Below are positions 53,493-61,901 of a stretch of 64,000 nucleotides of DNA, one piece after another; the stretch's first letter is position 1, and each line of letters starts with the position of its first letter. The DNA is from Thermoanaerobaculia bacterium (GTDB taxonomy: Bacteria; Acidobacteriota; Thermoanaerobaculia; Multivoradales; J023): contig JAUIJL010000004.1 in assembly GCA_030431255.1 (NCBI GenBank), forward strand, positions 310,001 to 374,000, read 5' to 3'. The translations under genes were made by a program, and so were the position numbers. The notes beneath the pieces are model-generated. The model was not told where the DNA came from and did no database searches. It saw only the letters and a list, made by a program, of their open reading frames with translations.

Positions 53493-53567
53493 GGGCGAAT
53501 CTTGTATTCGCCCGATCAAGGGTGATCACTGGTGGAAGGAAGGGCGATCACAAGGATCGCCCCCTAC
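53482..53567. repeat. paired REP-like palindromes (copy 1)
   Basis: Unit A, GGGCGAAT-CTTGT-ATTCGCCC, lies at 53493-53513 within GTAGGGGC...; unit B, GGGCGATC-ACAAG-GATCGCCC, at 53542-53562, followed by CCTAC. Both have perfect 8-bp stems and reverse-complementary loops (CTTGT, ACAAG), so B is an inverted, stem-compensated version of A. The outer GTAGGGG ends provide the TAG stop codons of recX (plus strand) and sfsA (minus strand). A second copy lies at 61330-61401. Confidence 0.8.
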
Positions 53568-54277
53568 AAATCCACCGGCGCCCGGCCGAGCAGACGGATG
53601 CCGTGCTGCGGATCGAAGGACATGCGGTAAGCCAGGGCCTCTACTCCTGAAGCCACAACCCTGCGCAACGCCTCGGCGTAGGCGGGATCGACCTCATCGG
53701 CGGGCCGCATGCGCAGGCAGTCTTCGCGACCGACGAAAAAGAAAATCACTCCGCGCTCGCCGTTCGCCACCACCTCTTCTAGCTCTTCCAGGTGCTTCAA
53801 GCCCCGGGTGGTGACCGCGTCGGGGAACGCGGCATGCTCGCCGGACCGCAGGGTCGAATTCTTGATTTCCACGAAACAGCGGGGCTGCGCGTTCTTTTCG
53901 TCTTCGAGCAGGATGTCGATTCGGCTACGGCCTTCCCGACCGTATTTCACTTCCCGGCGCAGGGTCTCGTAACCGGAAAGCTCCGGGATTTGCCCACCCT
54001 CGATGAAGCCGGCCACGGCGCGGTTGGGATTGGCCGTGTTGACTCCAACCCAAGCGTCGCCCATGTGGATCATTTCCAACGTGAATCGCAGCTTGCGTTT
54101 CGGATTCTGCGAATCGGAAATGAACACCGGACGTCCCGGCTCCGAGCACGACGTCATGGCCCCTGAATTGGGGCAGTGCACGGTGAGCTCGGAGCCGTCC
54201 GGCAGACGCACGTCCGCCAGAAAGCGCTTGTAGCGCCGAATCAGCACGCCTTCTTGTAAGGGCAGATCGAATCTCAT
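53564..54277 (-). CDS. sfsA: sugar fermentation stimulation protein SfsA
   Basis: A 237-residue member of the SfsA family. The OB-fold N-terminus (EGVLIRRYKRFLADVRL, TVHCPNSGAMTSC) and the nuclease-like C-terminal half are present: VKYGREGRSRIDILL, CFVEIKNSTL, FPDAVTTRGLKHLEEL, IFFVGREDC. SfsA binds DNA or nucleic acid and may be a nuclease; its link to maltose metabolism is historical. Its TAG stop is supplied by the REP-like element between it and recX. Confidence 0.93.
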   Translation of the reverse strand: MRFDLPLQEGVLIRRYKRFLADVRLPDGSELTVHCPNSGAMTSCSEPGRPVFISDSQNPKRKLRFTLEMIHMGDAWVGVNTANPNRAVAGFIEGGQIPELSGYETLRREVKYGREGRSRIDILLEDEKNAQPRCFVEIKNSTLRSGEHAAFPDAVTTRGLKHLEELEEVVANGERGVIFFFVGREDCLRMRPADEVDPAYAEALRRVVASGVEALAYRMSFDPQHGIRLLGRAPVDL

Positions 54278-54293
54278 TCCTGATGAGGCGAAA

Positions 54294-55295
54294 TCAAAGC
54301 TTGACCGGTCGATCTCCGATCATGATCGTGCGGCCCACCGGCTCTTCACCTCCACCGATCGGCTCGACGGTGATTTGGAATCCGTGAGTGCCGTCGGGCA
54401 TGGCCAGATCCTGCATGCGGGCGACGCCGTTGCGCACCTCAAACCGACCCGCGTCGACGACTCCCTCCTCGGTGAGGAACCAGAGGTGATATTCGGATCC
54501 CTCGGGTGGGGTCTCCAAATCACTGAGGGATAAATACCACCGTTGGTGCTGCCCGCAAACGAACACTTTGCCGCTGGGCGTTGAACCCAAAGAGGCCGAC
54601 CTCGGCCCCGCCGTGCGCAGGGGATAGGCGGTTTGAGCGACGGTGGTCACCATCGCCAAGCTGTCTTGCATTCGCCTCAGATCGTCGCGCGTACGCTCCA
54701 GCTCCAGCTCCACATCTTGAGCCGATTCCAACCGGTCTTGCTGCAGGGCAATCACCGCGTTCTTGGCATTCACCTGGCCGTAGAGATAACCGAGCCCGAC
54801 CAAACAGAAAGCTAGACCGGCGGCCATCGCCAGAGTCGGAAAAGAGAAACCCGATCTCCCGGACCCTCTAGATGAGCCGGCCGCCACGGGCATCTCCATC
54901 ATCAGGGTTTTGTCCGCGGTCTCGAGAGGGTGAGTCCTGAAGTCCGCCACCGGGGCTTCGCTCGGCTGCGCGGCGTGTTGCAGGGTCATGTCGGCAGGGT
55001 CGCGCTGAGCTACATCGAGCTGGGCTACACCCTGGGAAATGGACGTCACCCCTGCGGTGTTTTCGGCCTGGGCTCGAACCTGGGCCATCAGCCTAGCTTT
55101 CGCCCCTTCCGAGGGCGCTTCCGGCTCGAGCTCGTAGGCGAGCAAGGCCAGCGCCTCTAAATCTGCACGAATGGCGGCGTCGCCACTGTCGGAAACGGCT
55201 GAGTCTTGGGGAATCCAGCCTGAGGCGAGGCGCTCCAGCGCTCGTTGGGCGCTGGCGTCCTCGGATTCGGGAATTAGTGGTGAATCCTGTTCCAT
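54294..55295 (-). CDS. anti-sigma-K factor (RskA-like)
   Basis: A 333-residue anti-sigma factor. The N-terminal cytoplasmic zinc-less ASD-like part (residues 1-75, ALERLASGWIP... LEALALLAYELEPEAPS) is followed by a low-complexity linker. One membrane helix follows (FPTLAMAAGLAFCLVGLGYLYG, about 150-172), then a coiled coil (ALQQDRLESAQDVELELERT). The extracytoplasmic RskA domain has WYLSLSDLETPPEGSEYHLWFL and GFQITVEPIGG. It lies 97 bp downstream of the ECF sigma gene and should hold that sigma factor at the membrane. Confidence 0.88.
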   Translation of the reverse strand: MEQDSPLIPESEDASAQRALERLASGWIPQDSAVSDSGDAAIRADLEALALLAYELEPEAPSEGAKARLMAQVRAQAENTAGVTSISQGVAQLDVAQRDPADMTLQHAAQPSEAPVADFRTHPLETADKTLMMEMPVAAGSSRGSGRSGFSFPTLAMAAGLAFCLVGLGYLYGQVNAKNAVIALQQDRLESAQDVELELERTRDDLRRMQDSLAMVTTVAQTAYPLRTAGPRSASLGSTPSGKVFVCGQHQRWYLSLSDLETPPEGSEYHLWFLTEEGVVDAGRFEVRNGVARMQDLAMPDGTHGFQITVEPIGGGEEPVGRTIMIGDRPVKL

Positions 55296-55392
55296 GGCTT
55301 CACTGCTCCGTCACTTCCGTCACTTCACTTCCAAAAGAAGTCACAATAAATCGCAAAATCTGCAAATCGTGGAGTCTGCCACGAGCTGATCC

Positions 55393-55980
55393 TCACAGCA
55401 GGTCCTGAATATCGCCATGAAGAGCTTTTCGCAGCTTTTTCATAGCCAATAGCGTGCGGGTCTTTACGGTGCCGAGAGGAATGCCCGTCGAGCCGGAAAT
55501 CTCACTCTGGGTCATGCCTTTGAAAAAGGCCAGCTCCAGAACTTCTCGCTGCTCATTCGGCAATTCGGCGAGCTCCGTTTGCAACCGACTCCGCCTTTGA
55601 TCAAGTAGTACGTTTCGCCCCCCCTCAGGGGATGTATGCAGACTCGGCTTTTCTTGTTTCAATGCCGTTAAGGTCCGATCCTTGACTTGCCGACTGCGCA
55701 AGCGATCGATGGCACGACTGCGGGTGATCAAAACCAACCAGGTGGATACCGAGGACCGGGACCGGTCGTAGCGGCCGGCTTGATTCCAGACTTGCAGAAA
55801 GACTTCCTGCACGATTTCCTCCGCGTCGGAGGGGTCGTGCAGAACCCGTCGCGCCAAAGCGGTCAGCAGCCCGGAGTAGCGGTCGAATAGCTGCTCGAGG
55901 GCACGGGTGTCGCCCGCGGCGATCTGAGCGAGCAGATCGCTGTCTTCTGAGCCGGGCTTGGGCTGGGATTCGAGTTGCAT
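55393..55980 (-). CDS. ECF RNA polymerase sigma factor (SigK-like)
   Basis: A 195-residue extracytoplasmic-function sigma factor. Region 2 is LEQLFDRYSGLLTALARRVL...AEEIVQEVFLQVWNQAGRYD with VSTWLVLITRSRAIDRLRSRQ for -10 recognition. Region 4 is LPNEQREVLELAFFKGMTQSEISGSTGIPLGTVKTRTLLAMKKLRKAL. The order sigma then RskA-type anti-sigma is typical of the SigK group, released by regulated proteolysis in response to envelope or redox stress. Target promoters are unknown. Confidence 0.95.
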   Translation of the reverse strand: MQLESQPKPGSEDSDLLAQIAAGDTRALEQLFDRYSGLLTALARRVLHDPSDAEEIVQEVFLQVWNQAGRYDRSRSSVSTWLVLITRSRAIDRLRSRQVKDRTLTALKQEKPSLHTSPEGGRNVLLDQRRSRLQTELAELPNEQREVLELAFFKGMTQSEISGSTGIPLGTVKTRTLLAMKKLRKALHGDIQDLL

Positions 55981-56138
55981 CTGACAGCTCCAGGGGTGTC
56001 CGAAGGCGAGAGCCTATTGGGTCGTCGGCTCGTCGCGGCGAACCTTACCACGGGTCCTTTTTAGGCCATTCGGCTTCATAGAATCTACCCGGAATTTCGC
56101 ACGGAAACGGGACTCGTGATCACGAGTCGACGGTGCGA

Positions 56139-57428
56139 TCAATAACGTGGAACGGAAGGGTCGATCTCTAAGCTCCAGGCCTCGATTCCACCGGCGAGGT
56201 TGGTCACCCGGGTGAAACCGTGGGCGCGCAAGAATTGCACCACCTGAGCCGATCGCCCCCCGTGGTGGCAATGCACCACGGTCAGCTGCCCGCGATCCAG
56301 CTCTTCGAGCCGCTGGGGGATCTCCCGCATCGGGATGACGACCGCGTCATCGATTCGACAGATCCGAATCTCCTGGGGCTCCCGAACATCCACCAACACA
56401 TGCTCGACGCCTTGATCCCGCCAGCTTTTCAGCTGGCGAACATCGATATCAAAAGGAAGCTCGCGGTCTTCCACGCTCATTTGTCTCTCCTGCATCGGTT
56501 CGGACGCCGTTTTCGGCGCCTGCGGGCTCGAAGATGGATCGTCCCCTTCAGCCGCTCCAGTCCCTGAAAGCCCGGCCGACACCCCACCCAACGACAGCTC
56601 ACAAGCCAGGGCGTAGTCGTCCGCCAAGCTGGGCTCAACATCGGTACCGCAGCTCGGACAGGCCGGATCCTGGGGCAGGCTCACTTCGCGAAAACGGAAT
56701 TGTAGCGCATCGAAGACCACGAACCGACCGATCAAGGGCTCGCCGATGCCCAGGATCATCTTGATCGCCTCATTGGCTTGCAAGGATCCGATCACCCCGG
56801 GCAAAACCCCCAACACTCCACCTTCAGCGCAGGAAGGCACCACCCCGGCAGGGGGCGGCTCGGGAAATAGGCAGCGATAGCACGGCCCGCCGGGAGCCGC
56901 GAACACCGACACCTGACCTTCAAAACGCAAAACCGCGCCCCAGATATTGGGCTTTCCGGCCACCAGACACGCGTCGTTGACCAAATATCGGGTTTCGGCG
57001 TTGTCGCTGCCGTCGAGCACCAGGTCGTAGGGATCGATCCGGTCCAAGATATTGTCCCGGTCGATCCGCCCCTCGTGGGCCACCAGCCGGATTCCGGGGT
57101 TAGCTTGACGCAATCGGTCGATTGCCGCCTCGATTTTCGACCGACCGACATCTCCTTGGCCGTAGAGCACTTGACGCTGAAGATTGGACTCGTCGACCCG
57201 ATCGAAATCCGCCAGGCCCAGGGTGCCGACCCCCGCGGCGGCCAAATAGAGCGCGGCCGGCGAGCCCAGGCCCCCCACTCCGATCAACAGCACCCGGGCC
57301 GATTTGAGGCGCTGCTGCCCCTCCACACCGACCTCCGGCAGCACGAGGTGGCGCCCGTATCTGCGGGTCTCCGAGGGGTCGAGCTGAGCCTCGACGCTAC
57401 GTCGGTCGATCCCATCGATCCAACTCAC
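56139..57428 (-). CDS. moeB: ThiF/MoeB-type adenylyltransferase with rhodanese domain
   Basis: A 429-residue E1-like enzyme that adenylates the C-terminus of a ThiS/MoaD-type sulfur carrier. The ThiF half has RYGRHLVLPEVGVEGQQRL, LLIGVGGLGSPAALYLAAAG, DFDRVDESNLQRQ and zinc cysteines CYRCLF...CPSCG. A Ser/Pro-rich linker leads to a C-terminal rhodanese (about 325-425) with LVDVREPQEIRICRI and active-site VVHCHHGGRSAQV. Such MoeZ/MOCS3-like fusions can also do the sulfur-transfer step. GTG start. No molybdopterin genes are adjacent. Confidence 0.92.
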   Translation of the reverse strand: MSWIDGIDRRSVEAQLDPSETRRYGRHLVLPEVGVEGQQRLKSARVLLIGVGGLGSPAALYLAAAGVGTLGLADFDRVDESNLQRQVLYGQGDVGRSKIEAAIDRLRQANPGIRLVAHEGRIDRDNILDRIDPYDLVLDGSDNAETRYLVNDACLVAGKPNIWGAVLRFEGQVSVFAAPGGPCYRCLFPEPPPAGVVPSCAEGGVLGVLPGVIGSLQANEAIKMILGIGEPLIGRFVVFDALQFRFREVSLPQDPACPSCGTDVEPSLADDYALACELSLGGVSAGLSGTGAAEGDDPSSSPQAPKTASEPMQERQMSVEDRELPFDIDVRQLKSWRDQGVEHVLVDVREPQEIRICRIDDAVVIPMREIPQRLEELDRGQLTVVHCHHGGRSAQVVQFLRAHGFTRVTNLAGGIEAWSLEIDPSVPRY

Positions 57429-57507
57429 ACAGCCTCCTTACACCGGTCCCTGAGCATGGATTTCGTCAACACCATGGAGAATACGACAGCGCGCTCCCGA
57501 ACGCTCG

Positions 57508-59748
57508 TTATCGTCGACTCACCAGGACCTGGACCGAGAGGTGCTCCAGGAGAATAGAGAGCGGAGTGGAATCGGTGCCCGTGGAGATCTCCTTTTCCTT
57601 CAAGGGATCGTCCGACCGTGCGGAGTCGAAGAGCACCGTCCACGCACCGAGCTCAAGGGGCGGAAGCACTAGGCTCAAATCCGTTTCGCCGATATTGAAT
57701 GCCAACAGCAGGGCGCCAATCGATTCGGCGCCAGGCGATTCGGCGCCAGGCGATTCGGTGCCAGGCGTCTCATCGGTTGCCCTCCCTCCCTTCAACCGAG
57801 GCTCCCCTGGCGGCAGCATCAGCGCCAACGATCTGAGCTGCGGATCCTGCCAATCCGAGCTTTCCATCTCCTTTCCGTCGACCCGCAGCCACACCGCGTC
57901 CCGACGACCAGGCTCGGCTCCCGGCGTGACTCCCGGATGCTGAAAGTAACGGTCGCGCCGCAATTGGGGGAAACGCTTCCTCAGGGCCACCAAACCTCGA
58001 ACCGTTTCCATCATCGCCCGATCCGGCCGGCTCCAGTCGACCCACGAGGTAGCATTGTCTTGGTTGTACGGGTTGTTGTTGCCCCCTTGGGTGCGGCCGA
58101 TCTCATCCCCGTGGTGCAGCATCGGCACTCCCTGAGCCAAGAGCAGGGTCGCCGCCACGTTGCGCCGCGCTCGATCCCTCAAACGCAAGACTTCCGGATC
58201 CTCCGTCGGACCTTCCTCGCCCCAATTGCGGCTCAGGTTGTTGTCGGTGCCGTCTCGATTTTGCTCACCGTTGGCTTCGTTGTGCTTGCGCTCGTAGCTG
58301 ACCCAATCCCGGAGAGTGAAGCCATCGTGGCTGATGACATAGTTGATGCTCGCCCGCGGTCCGGCTCCTTTGCCCCCAAATAAGTCCTCGCTTCCGGCCA
58401 AACGGGACGCCAGCTCCGAGATGCTCGGGCCATCGGCACCACCCGACCAAGCCCGACGGGTGAGGTCTCGAAAACGGTCGTTCCATTCCGACCAAGGGCG
58501 CGGAAATTGCCCGAGCCGATAACCGTCGGGGCCGAGATCCCACGGCTCGGCGATCCACTTCACCCCGGCGAGCAGAGGATCTTCGGCGATCCGCTGGAAA
58601 AACGTCGCGTCCGGACGGAAGGTCCCGTCCTGACGACCCATGGCCGGGGCCAAGTCGAAGCGGAAGCCGTCCACCCCCATTTCCGATACCCAATAGCGCA
58701 GGCTGTCCAGCACGAGCCTGAGCACCGCGGGCGAGCCGATATCCAGAGAATTGCCGCAGCCCGTGTGGTCGATCCAGCGGCTGGGCAAATCTCGACGCAA
58801 TCTGTAGTACGAAGGGTTGTCGATGCCTTTGAAGCTGTAGATAGGACCCGCCAAGCCCCCTTCCGCGGTGTGGTTGTAGACCACGTCGAGGATCACCTCG
58901 AAATCATGGCGGTGCAGCTCGCGCACCAGGGTCTTGAATTCATCGACCTGGGAGCCGTCCGACGCCTGCGCGTAGCGGGCGTTCGGAGCAAAAAAGCCGA
59001 TCGCACTATAACCCCAATAGTTCCGTCGCCCCTGGGCCAACAGATGAGCTTCCGGGGCGCTCTGCTGGATCGGCATGAGCTGAATCGAGGTCACCCCCAG
59101 GCGCTTCAGGTGCTCGAGGACCGGCGGCTGCGCCAAGGCGCTGAAGGTGCCGCGCGTCCGCGGCTCGATCTCGGGATGAAGACGGGTCATGCCGCGCACG
59201 TGGGCCTCGTAGAGCACGGTGTCCGACCAAGGGATGCTCGGCCGCTCGACCCCCTGCCAATCGAAGCTCGGGTCTACCACCACGCATTTCGGCATGACGT
59301 CCGCGTTATCGCGACCGTCAAAGGAAAGGCATGGATTCTTGCCCAGGGTGAATCCGAAGAGAGCGGGATCCGCCCGCGGCTCTCCGGTGATGGCCCGAGC
59401 ATAGGGATCGATCAAGAGCTTGGAGGCATTGAAGAGCAGACCGTCCCGCGGGGCGAACGGGCCATGGACTCGGTAACCGTAGAGGGTGCCCGGCCCCAAT
59501 CCTTGGGCCCGGGAATGCCAAATATCACCGGTGCGTTGCAAAGGGAGGCGAGGCCCGGTGACCGCCTCTCGATCCTCAAAGAGACACAGCTCTACGGCCT
59601 CCGCCCGACCGGAAAACAAACGGAAATCCACACCGGCGCCGTCCCAATGGGCTCCGAGGGGTGGCGCTTCGAGAGGGGCTCCAAGGTTGAAGTCGGGCGG
59701 TTCCTCGACCTCGGTCGTGAGCGTGGGCGGTGGGAGTTTAGGGGCCAT
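57508..59748 (-). CDS. glgX: glycogen debranching enzyme GlgX (isoamylase type)
   Basis: GH13 enzyme of about 746 residues that cleaves alpha-1,6 branches of glycogen. An N-terminal CBM48-like module (HWDGAGVDFRLFSGRAEAVELCLF) precedes the TIM barrel. It has VILDVVYNHTAEGG, GVDGFRFDLAPAM with the nucleophilic Asp, KWIAEPWDLG with the acid Glu, and YVISHDGFTLRDWV. VPMLHHGDEIGRTQGGNNNPY follows. Near the C-terminus ESPGAESPGAES is a small in-frame repeat that the family lacks. ATG 59748 is preferred over TTG 59757. Confidence 0.95.
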   Translation of the reverse strand: MAPKLPPPTLTTEVEEPPDFNLGAPLEAPPLGAHWDGAGVDFRLFSGRAEAVELCLFEDREAVTGPRLPLQRTGDIWHSRAQGLGPGTLYGYRVHGPFAPRDGLLFNASKLLIDPYARAITGEPRADPALFGFTLGKNPCLSFDGRDNADVMPKCVVVDPSFDWQGVERPSIPWSDTVLYEAHVRGMTRLHPEIEPRTRGTFSALAQPPVLEHLKRLGVTSIQLMPIQQSAPEAHLLAQGRRNYWGYSAIGFFAPNARYAQASDGSQVDEFKTLVRELHRHDFEVILDVVYNHTAEGGLAGPIYSFKGIDNPSYYRLRRDLPSRWIDHTGCGNSLDIGSPAVLRLVLDSLRYWVSEMGVDGFRFDLAPAMGRQDGTFRPDATFFQRIAEDPLLAGVKWIAEPWDLGPDGYRLGQFPRPWSEWNDRFRDLTRRAWSGGADGPSISELASRLAGSEDLFGGKGAGPRASINYVISHDGFTLRDWVSYERKHNEANGEQNRDGTDNNLSRNWGEEGPTEDPEVLRLRDRARRNVAATLLLAQGVPMLHHGDEIGRTQGGNNNPYNQDNATSWVDWSRPDRAMMETVRGLVALRKRFPQLRRDRYFQHPGVTPGAEPGRRDAVWLRVDGKEMESSDWQDPQLRSLALMLPPGEPRLKGGRATDETPGTESPGAESPGAESIGALLLAFNIGETDLSLVLPPLELGAWTVLFDSARSDDPLKEKEISTGTDSTPLSILLEHLSVQVLVSRR

Positions 59749-59833
59749 GGCAAGCAAGCGCTAATATATTCGCTGATGCACCGAATAGGAAACCAACCCG
59801 AGCCCTCGGCTGAGACGAGGACGCTCTAAAAGC

Positions 59834-60250
59834 ATGACAGCCCAAATGACCGAGCGCATCTACTACGACGGCGATTGCGGCATCTGCCATTGGGCGGTGG
59901 GCTTCGTCGCCAAGCGGGATCCGGAGGGGCGCACCTTTCGATTTGCCCCCCTCGGCGGTGACACCTTCCGGAGCTCGATCGAAGAACGGCGACGCACGGA
60001 CCTGCCCGACTCCATGATCGTGCACACCGTCGACGATCGCTTGCTGATGAGGACCCCTGGGCTCATCTACATCTTGAATCGCTTGGGCAGAGGTTGGCGG
60101 CTGCCCGCCGCTTTGCTCTGGTTGGTACCAAGGCCCCTGCGGGACTTCGGTTACGATTTGTTCGCCCGCTACCGCAAGAGATGGTTGCGCCCACCCACCG
60201 GCGTCTGCCCCGTGCTGCCCCCGAAGCTGCGGGCTCGATTCGATGTTTAG
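59834..60250 (+). CDS. DCC-family thiol-disulfide oxidoreductase (DUF393)
   Basis: A 138-residue thioredoxin-like protein. The defining DxDCxxC-type motif is YYDGDCGICHWAVGFVAKRD at the N-terminus. SMIVHTVDDRLLMRTPGLIYILNRLG and DFGYDLFARYRKRW follow, which is the usual continuation. Function in vivo unknown; assumed redox. Divergent from glgX with 85 bp between the start codons. Confidence 0.92.
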   Translation: MTAQMTERIYYDGDCGICHWAVGFVAKRDPEGRTFRFAPLGGDTFRSSIEERRRTDLPDSMIVHTVDDRLLMRTPGLIYILNRLGRGWRLPAALLWLVPRPLRDFGYDLFARYRKRWLRPPTGVCPVLPPKLRARFDV

Positions 60251-60398
60251 CTCGCTCGTCGGGCTGAGCTCTGCCCTCTCTGTCCCGTCGAATGAAAGCC
60301 CGCTTTGCCCCGTAATGCACCTTTCAAGGACCTTTCCGTCATAGATCTATCCGTCAAAGGCTAGTCTCCATATCCATCTCCTTCTCCGGAGCCCAATC

Positions 60399-61286
60399 AT
60401 GAGTCAGAAGGTCAGTACCTCCATCTTCATGTTCCTATTCTTGGTCTTCATCGGCATTCTTTTGGCGACCCAAATGGTCGTCACCGTGGCGCCCGGTCAC
60501 TCCGCCGTCGGCAGTCTCTTCGGTAAAGTCGATATCGAGCCGCTGGACGAGGGATTCCACATCGTCAATCCGCTCAAACGCTGGACCCACTACGATTGCC
60601 GCCAGAAGACCCACATGGAAGTGGCCAACATCCCGAGCCAAGACCAGCTCTCCACCGATGTCGACGTCAGTGTGCAATATCGCGTCGACCGCCTTCGGAC
60701 CCCGGCGATCCTGCAAGATACCGGCACCGCGCGCCAAACCATCGAGGTGCATTTGATCCCGAAGCTGCGCAGCATTTTGCGAGAGCAGGGTAAATCGATC
60801 CCGCGGGCCGAGGACTTCTTCAAGGAAGAGGTGCAGGTGGCCTTGCAACAACGGCTGACTGCTCAGCTCAAGGAGTTCACCGAGCCGAAGGGTCTGATCA
60901 TTGAATCGGTGCTGATTCGCGACGTGCGTCTGCCCGCGTTCATCATGAAAGCCATCGAGCTGAAGAAGGAAAGGGAGCAAGCCGCCGAGCAACAGCGGGC
61001 CGAGCTCGACCGTTTCCGCACTGAGCAGGAGCAAAAAGTCGCGCTGGCCCAAGCCGAGCGCAAGGCCGCCGAGGAAGAGGCAGAGCGCAAACGCATTCTG
61101 GCCGACGCCCGCGCTTATGAGATCCGAAAGATCAACGACGCCATCGCCTCCAACCCGGCGTACGTCCAGCTGCAGGCCCTCGACGCCCTGAAGTCGATCT
61201 CCAAAGATCCGGCCAGCAAGCTCTACTTCATCGACGGCGACAGCCCCATGCCTCTACCGCTCATGCACATGGGGGATCGCAAATAG
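60399..61286 (+). CDS. SPFH/Band 7 (prohibitin/HflC-like) membrane protein
   Basis: A 295-residue protein with one N-terminal membrane helix (FMFLFLVFIGILLATQMVV). The SPFH domain follows (VAPGHSAVGSLFGKV, LDEGFHIVNPL, DVDVSVQYRVD, PKGLIIESVLIRDVRLP). A charged coiled coil comes next (ELKKEREQAAEQQRAELDRFRTEQEQKV..., about 185-240). The tail YVQLQALDALKSIS...KLYFIDGDS is typical of prohibitin-type members. Forms membrane microdomain scaffolds or protease regulators. Monocistronic; the REP-like element lies just after it. Confidence 0.92.
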   Translation: MSQKVSTSIFMFLFLVFIGILLATQMVVTVAPGHSAVGSLFGKVDIEPLDEGFHIVNPLKRWTHYDCRQKTHMEVANIPSQDQLSTDVDVSVQYRVDRLRTPAILQDTGTARQTIEVHLIPKLRSILREQGKSIPRAEDFFKEEVQVALQQRLTAQLKEFTEPKGLIIESVLIRDVRLPAFIMKAIELKKEREQAAEQQRAELDRFRTEQEQKVALAQAERKAAEEEAERKRILADARAYEIRKINDAIASNPAYVQLQALDALKSISKDPASKLYFIDGDSPMPLPLMHMGDRK

Positions 61287-61329
61287 ACGGATAGCCTCGC
61301 ATTTCTCTCTCGACACCCCCAAAAGACAA

Positions 61330-61401
61330 GGGCGATCACAAGGATCGCCCCTACTTTTCCAGGCTCGCTTTCACTGCGTCGGGCGAATCTTGTATTCGCC
61401 C
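61330..61401. repeat. paired REP-like palindromes (copy 2)
   Basis: Unit B (GGGCGATC-ACAAG-GATCGCCC with trailing CTAC) at 61330-61354 and unit A (GGGCGAAT-CTTGT-ATTCGCCC) at 61381-61401, the latter preceded by TCACTGCGT exactly as at 53482. Both units keep the orientation of copy 1 but in reversed order (B then A), as expected for slices of a longer alternating array. Confidence 0.8.
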
Positions 61402-61438
61402 ACTCAGAAGCCACGCGTGAAATCCGGATGCAACTGAA

Positions 61439-61849
61439 TCAGGGGTCGTTGGCCGGAGGCTCGGAGAGCTCCAACAACACCCCTCCCGCGCTTTTCGGAT
61501 GCACGAATTGCACTCGACAGCCGCCGGCACCGATCGTCGGTTCCGGTCTCAGCACCCGGACCCCCTCGGCGCGGAGCCGACGGTCGTCGGCGTCGATATC
61601 GTCGGAGCCCAAGCAGACGTGATGGATGCCCGGCCCGCGCTTTTCCAGAAATTTGGCGATCGGTGAGTCGTCGCGGGTGGGCTCCAAGAGCTCGATTTTG
61701 CTCTCCCCGCAGGGGATCATGGCGACCCGCACCCCCTCGGATTCCACCTCTTCGATGTGCTCCACCTCGAGGCCCAGGCTCTCGTAGAGCTTGCGGCCCT
61801 CTTCGATGGAATGGACGGCGACTCCGATGTGGTCGATTTTGTCGATCAT
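61439..61849 (-). CDS. mce: methylmalonyl-CoA epimerase
   Basis: A 136-residue vicinal-oxygen-chelate enzyme that interconverts (R)- and (S)-methylmalonyl-CoA. IDHIGVAVHSIEEGRKLYESLGLEV gives the first metal histidine, and IHHVCLGSDDIDAD the second. KIELLEPTRDDSPIAKFLEKRGPGIHH (split motif) and the final GGVLLELSEP provide the glutamates. The ATG at 61849 starts the typical MIDKIDHIGV; an upstream start adds an atypical basic arm. It follows the acyl-CoA dehydrogenase, fitting propionate or branched-chain amino-acid breakdown. Confidence 0.93.
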   Translation of the reverse strand: MIDKIDHIGVAVHSIEEGRKLYESLGLEVEHIEEVESEGVRVAMIPCGESKIELLEPTRDDSPIAKFLEKRGPGIHHVCLGSDDIDADDRRLRAEGVRVLRPEPTIGAGGCRVQFVHPKSAGGVLLELSEPPANDP

Positions 61850-61901
61850 GGCTCTGCTTTCAGCGAACGGCTCTCTATGAACGGTCTTCTCTCGTCGACA
61901 A

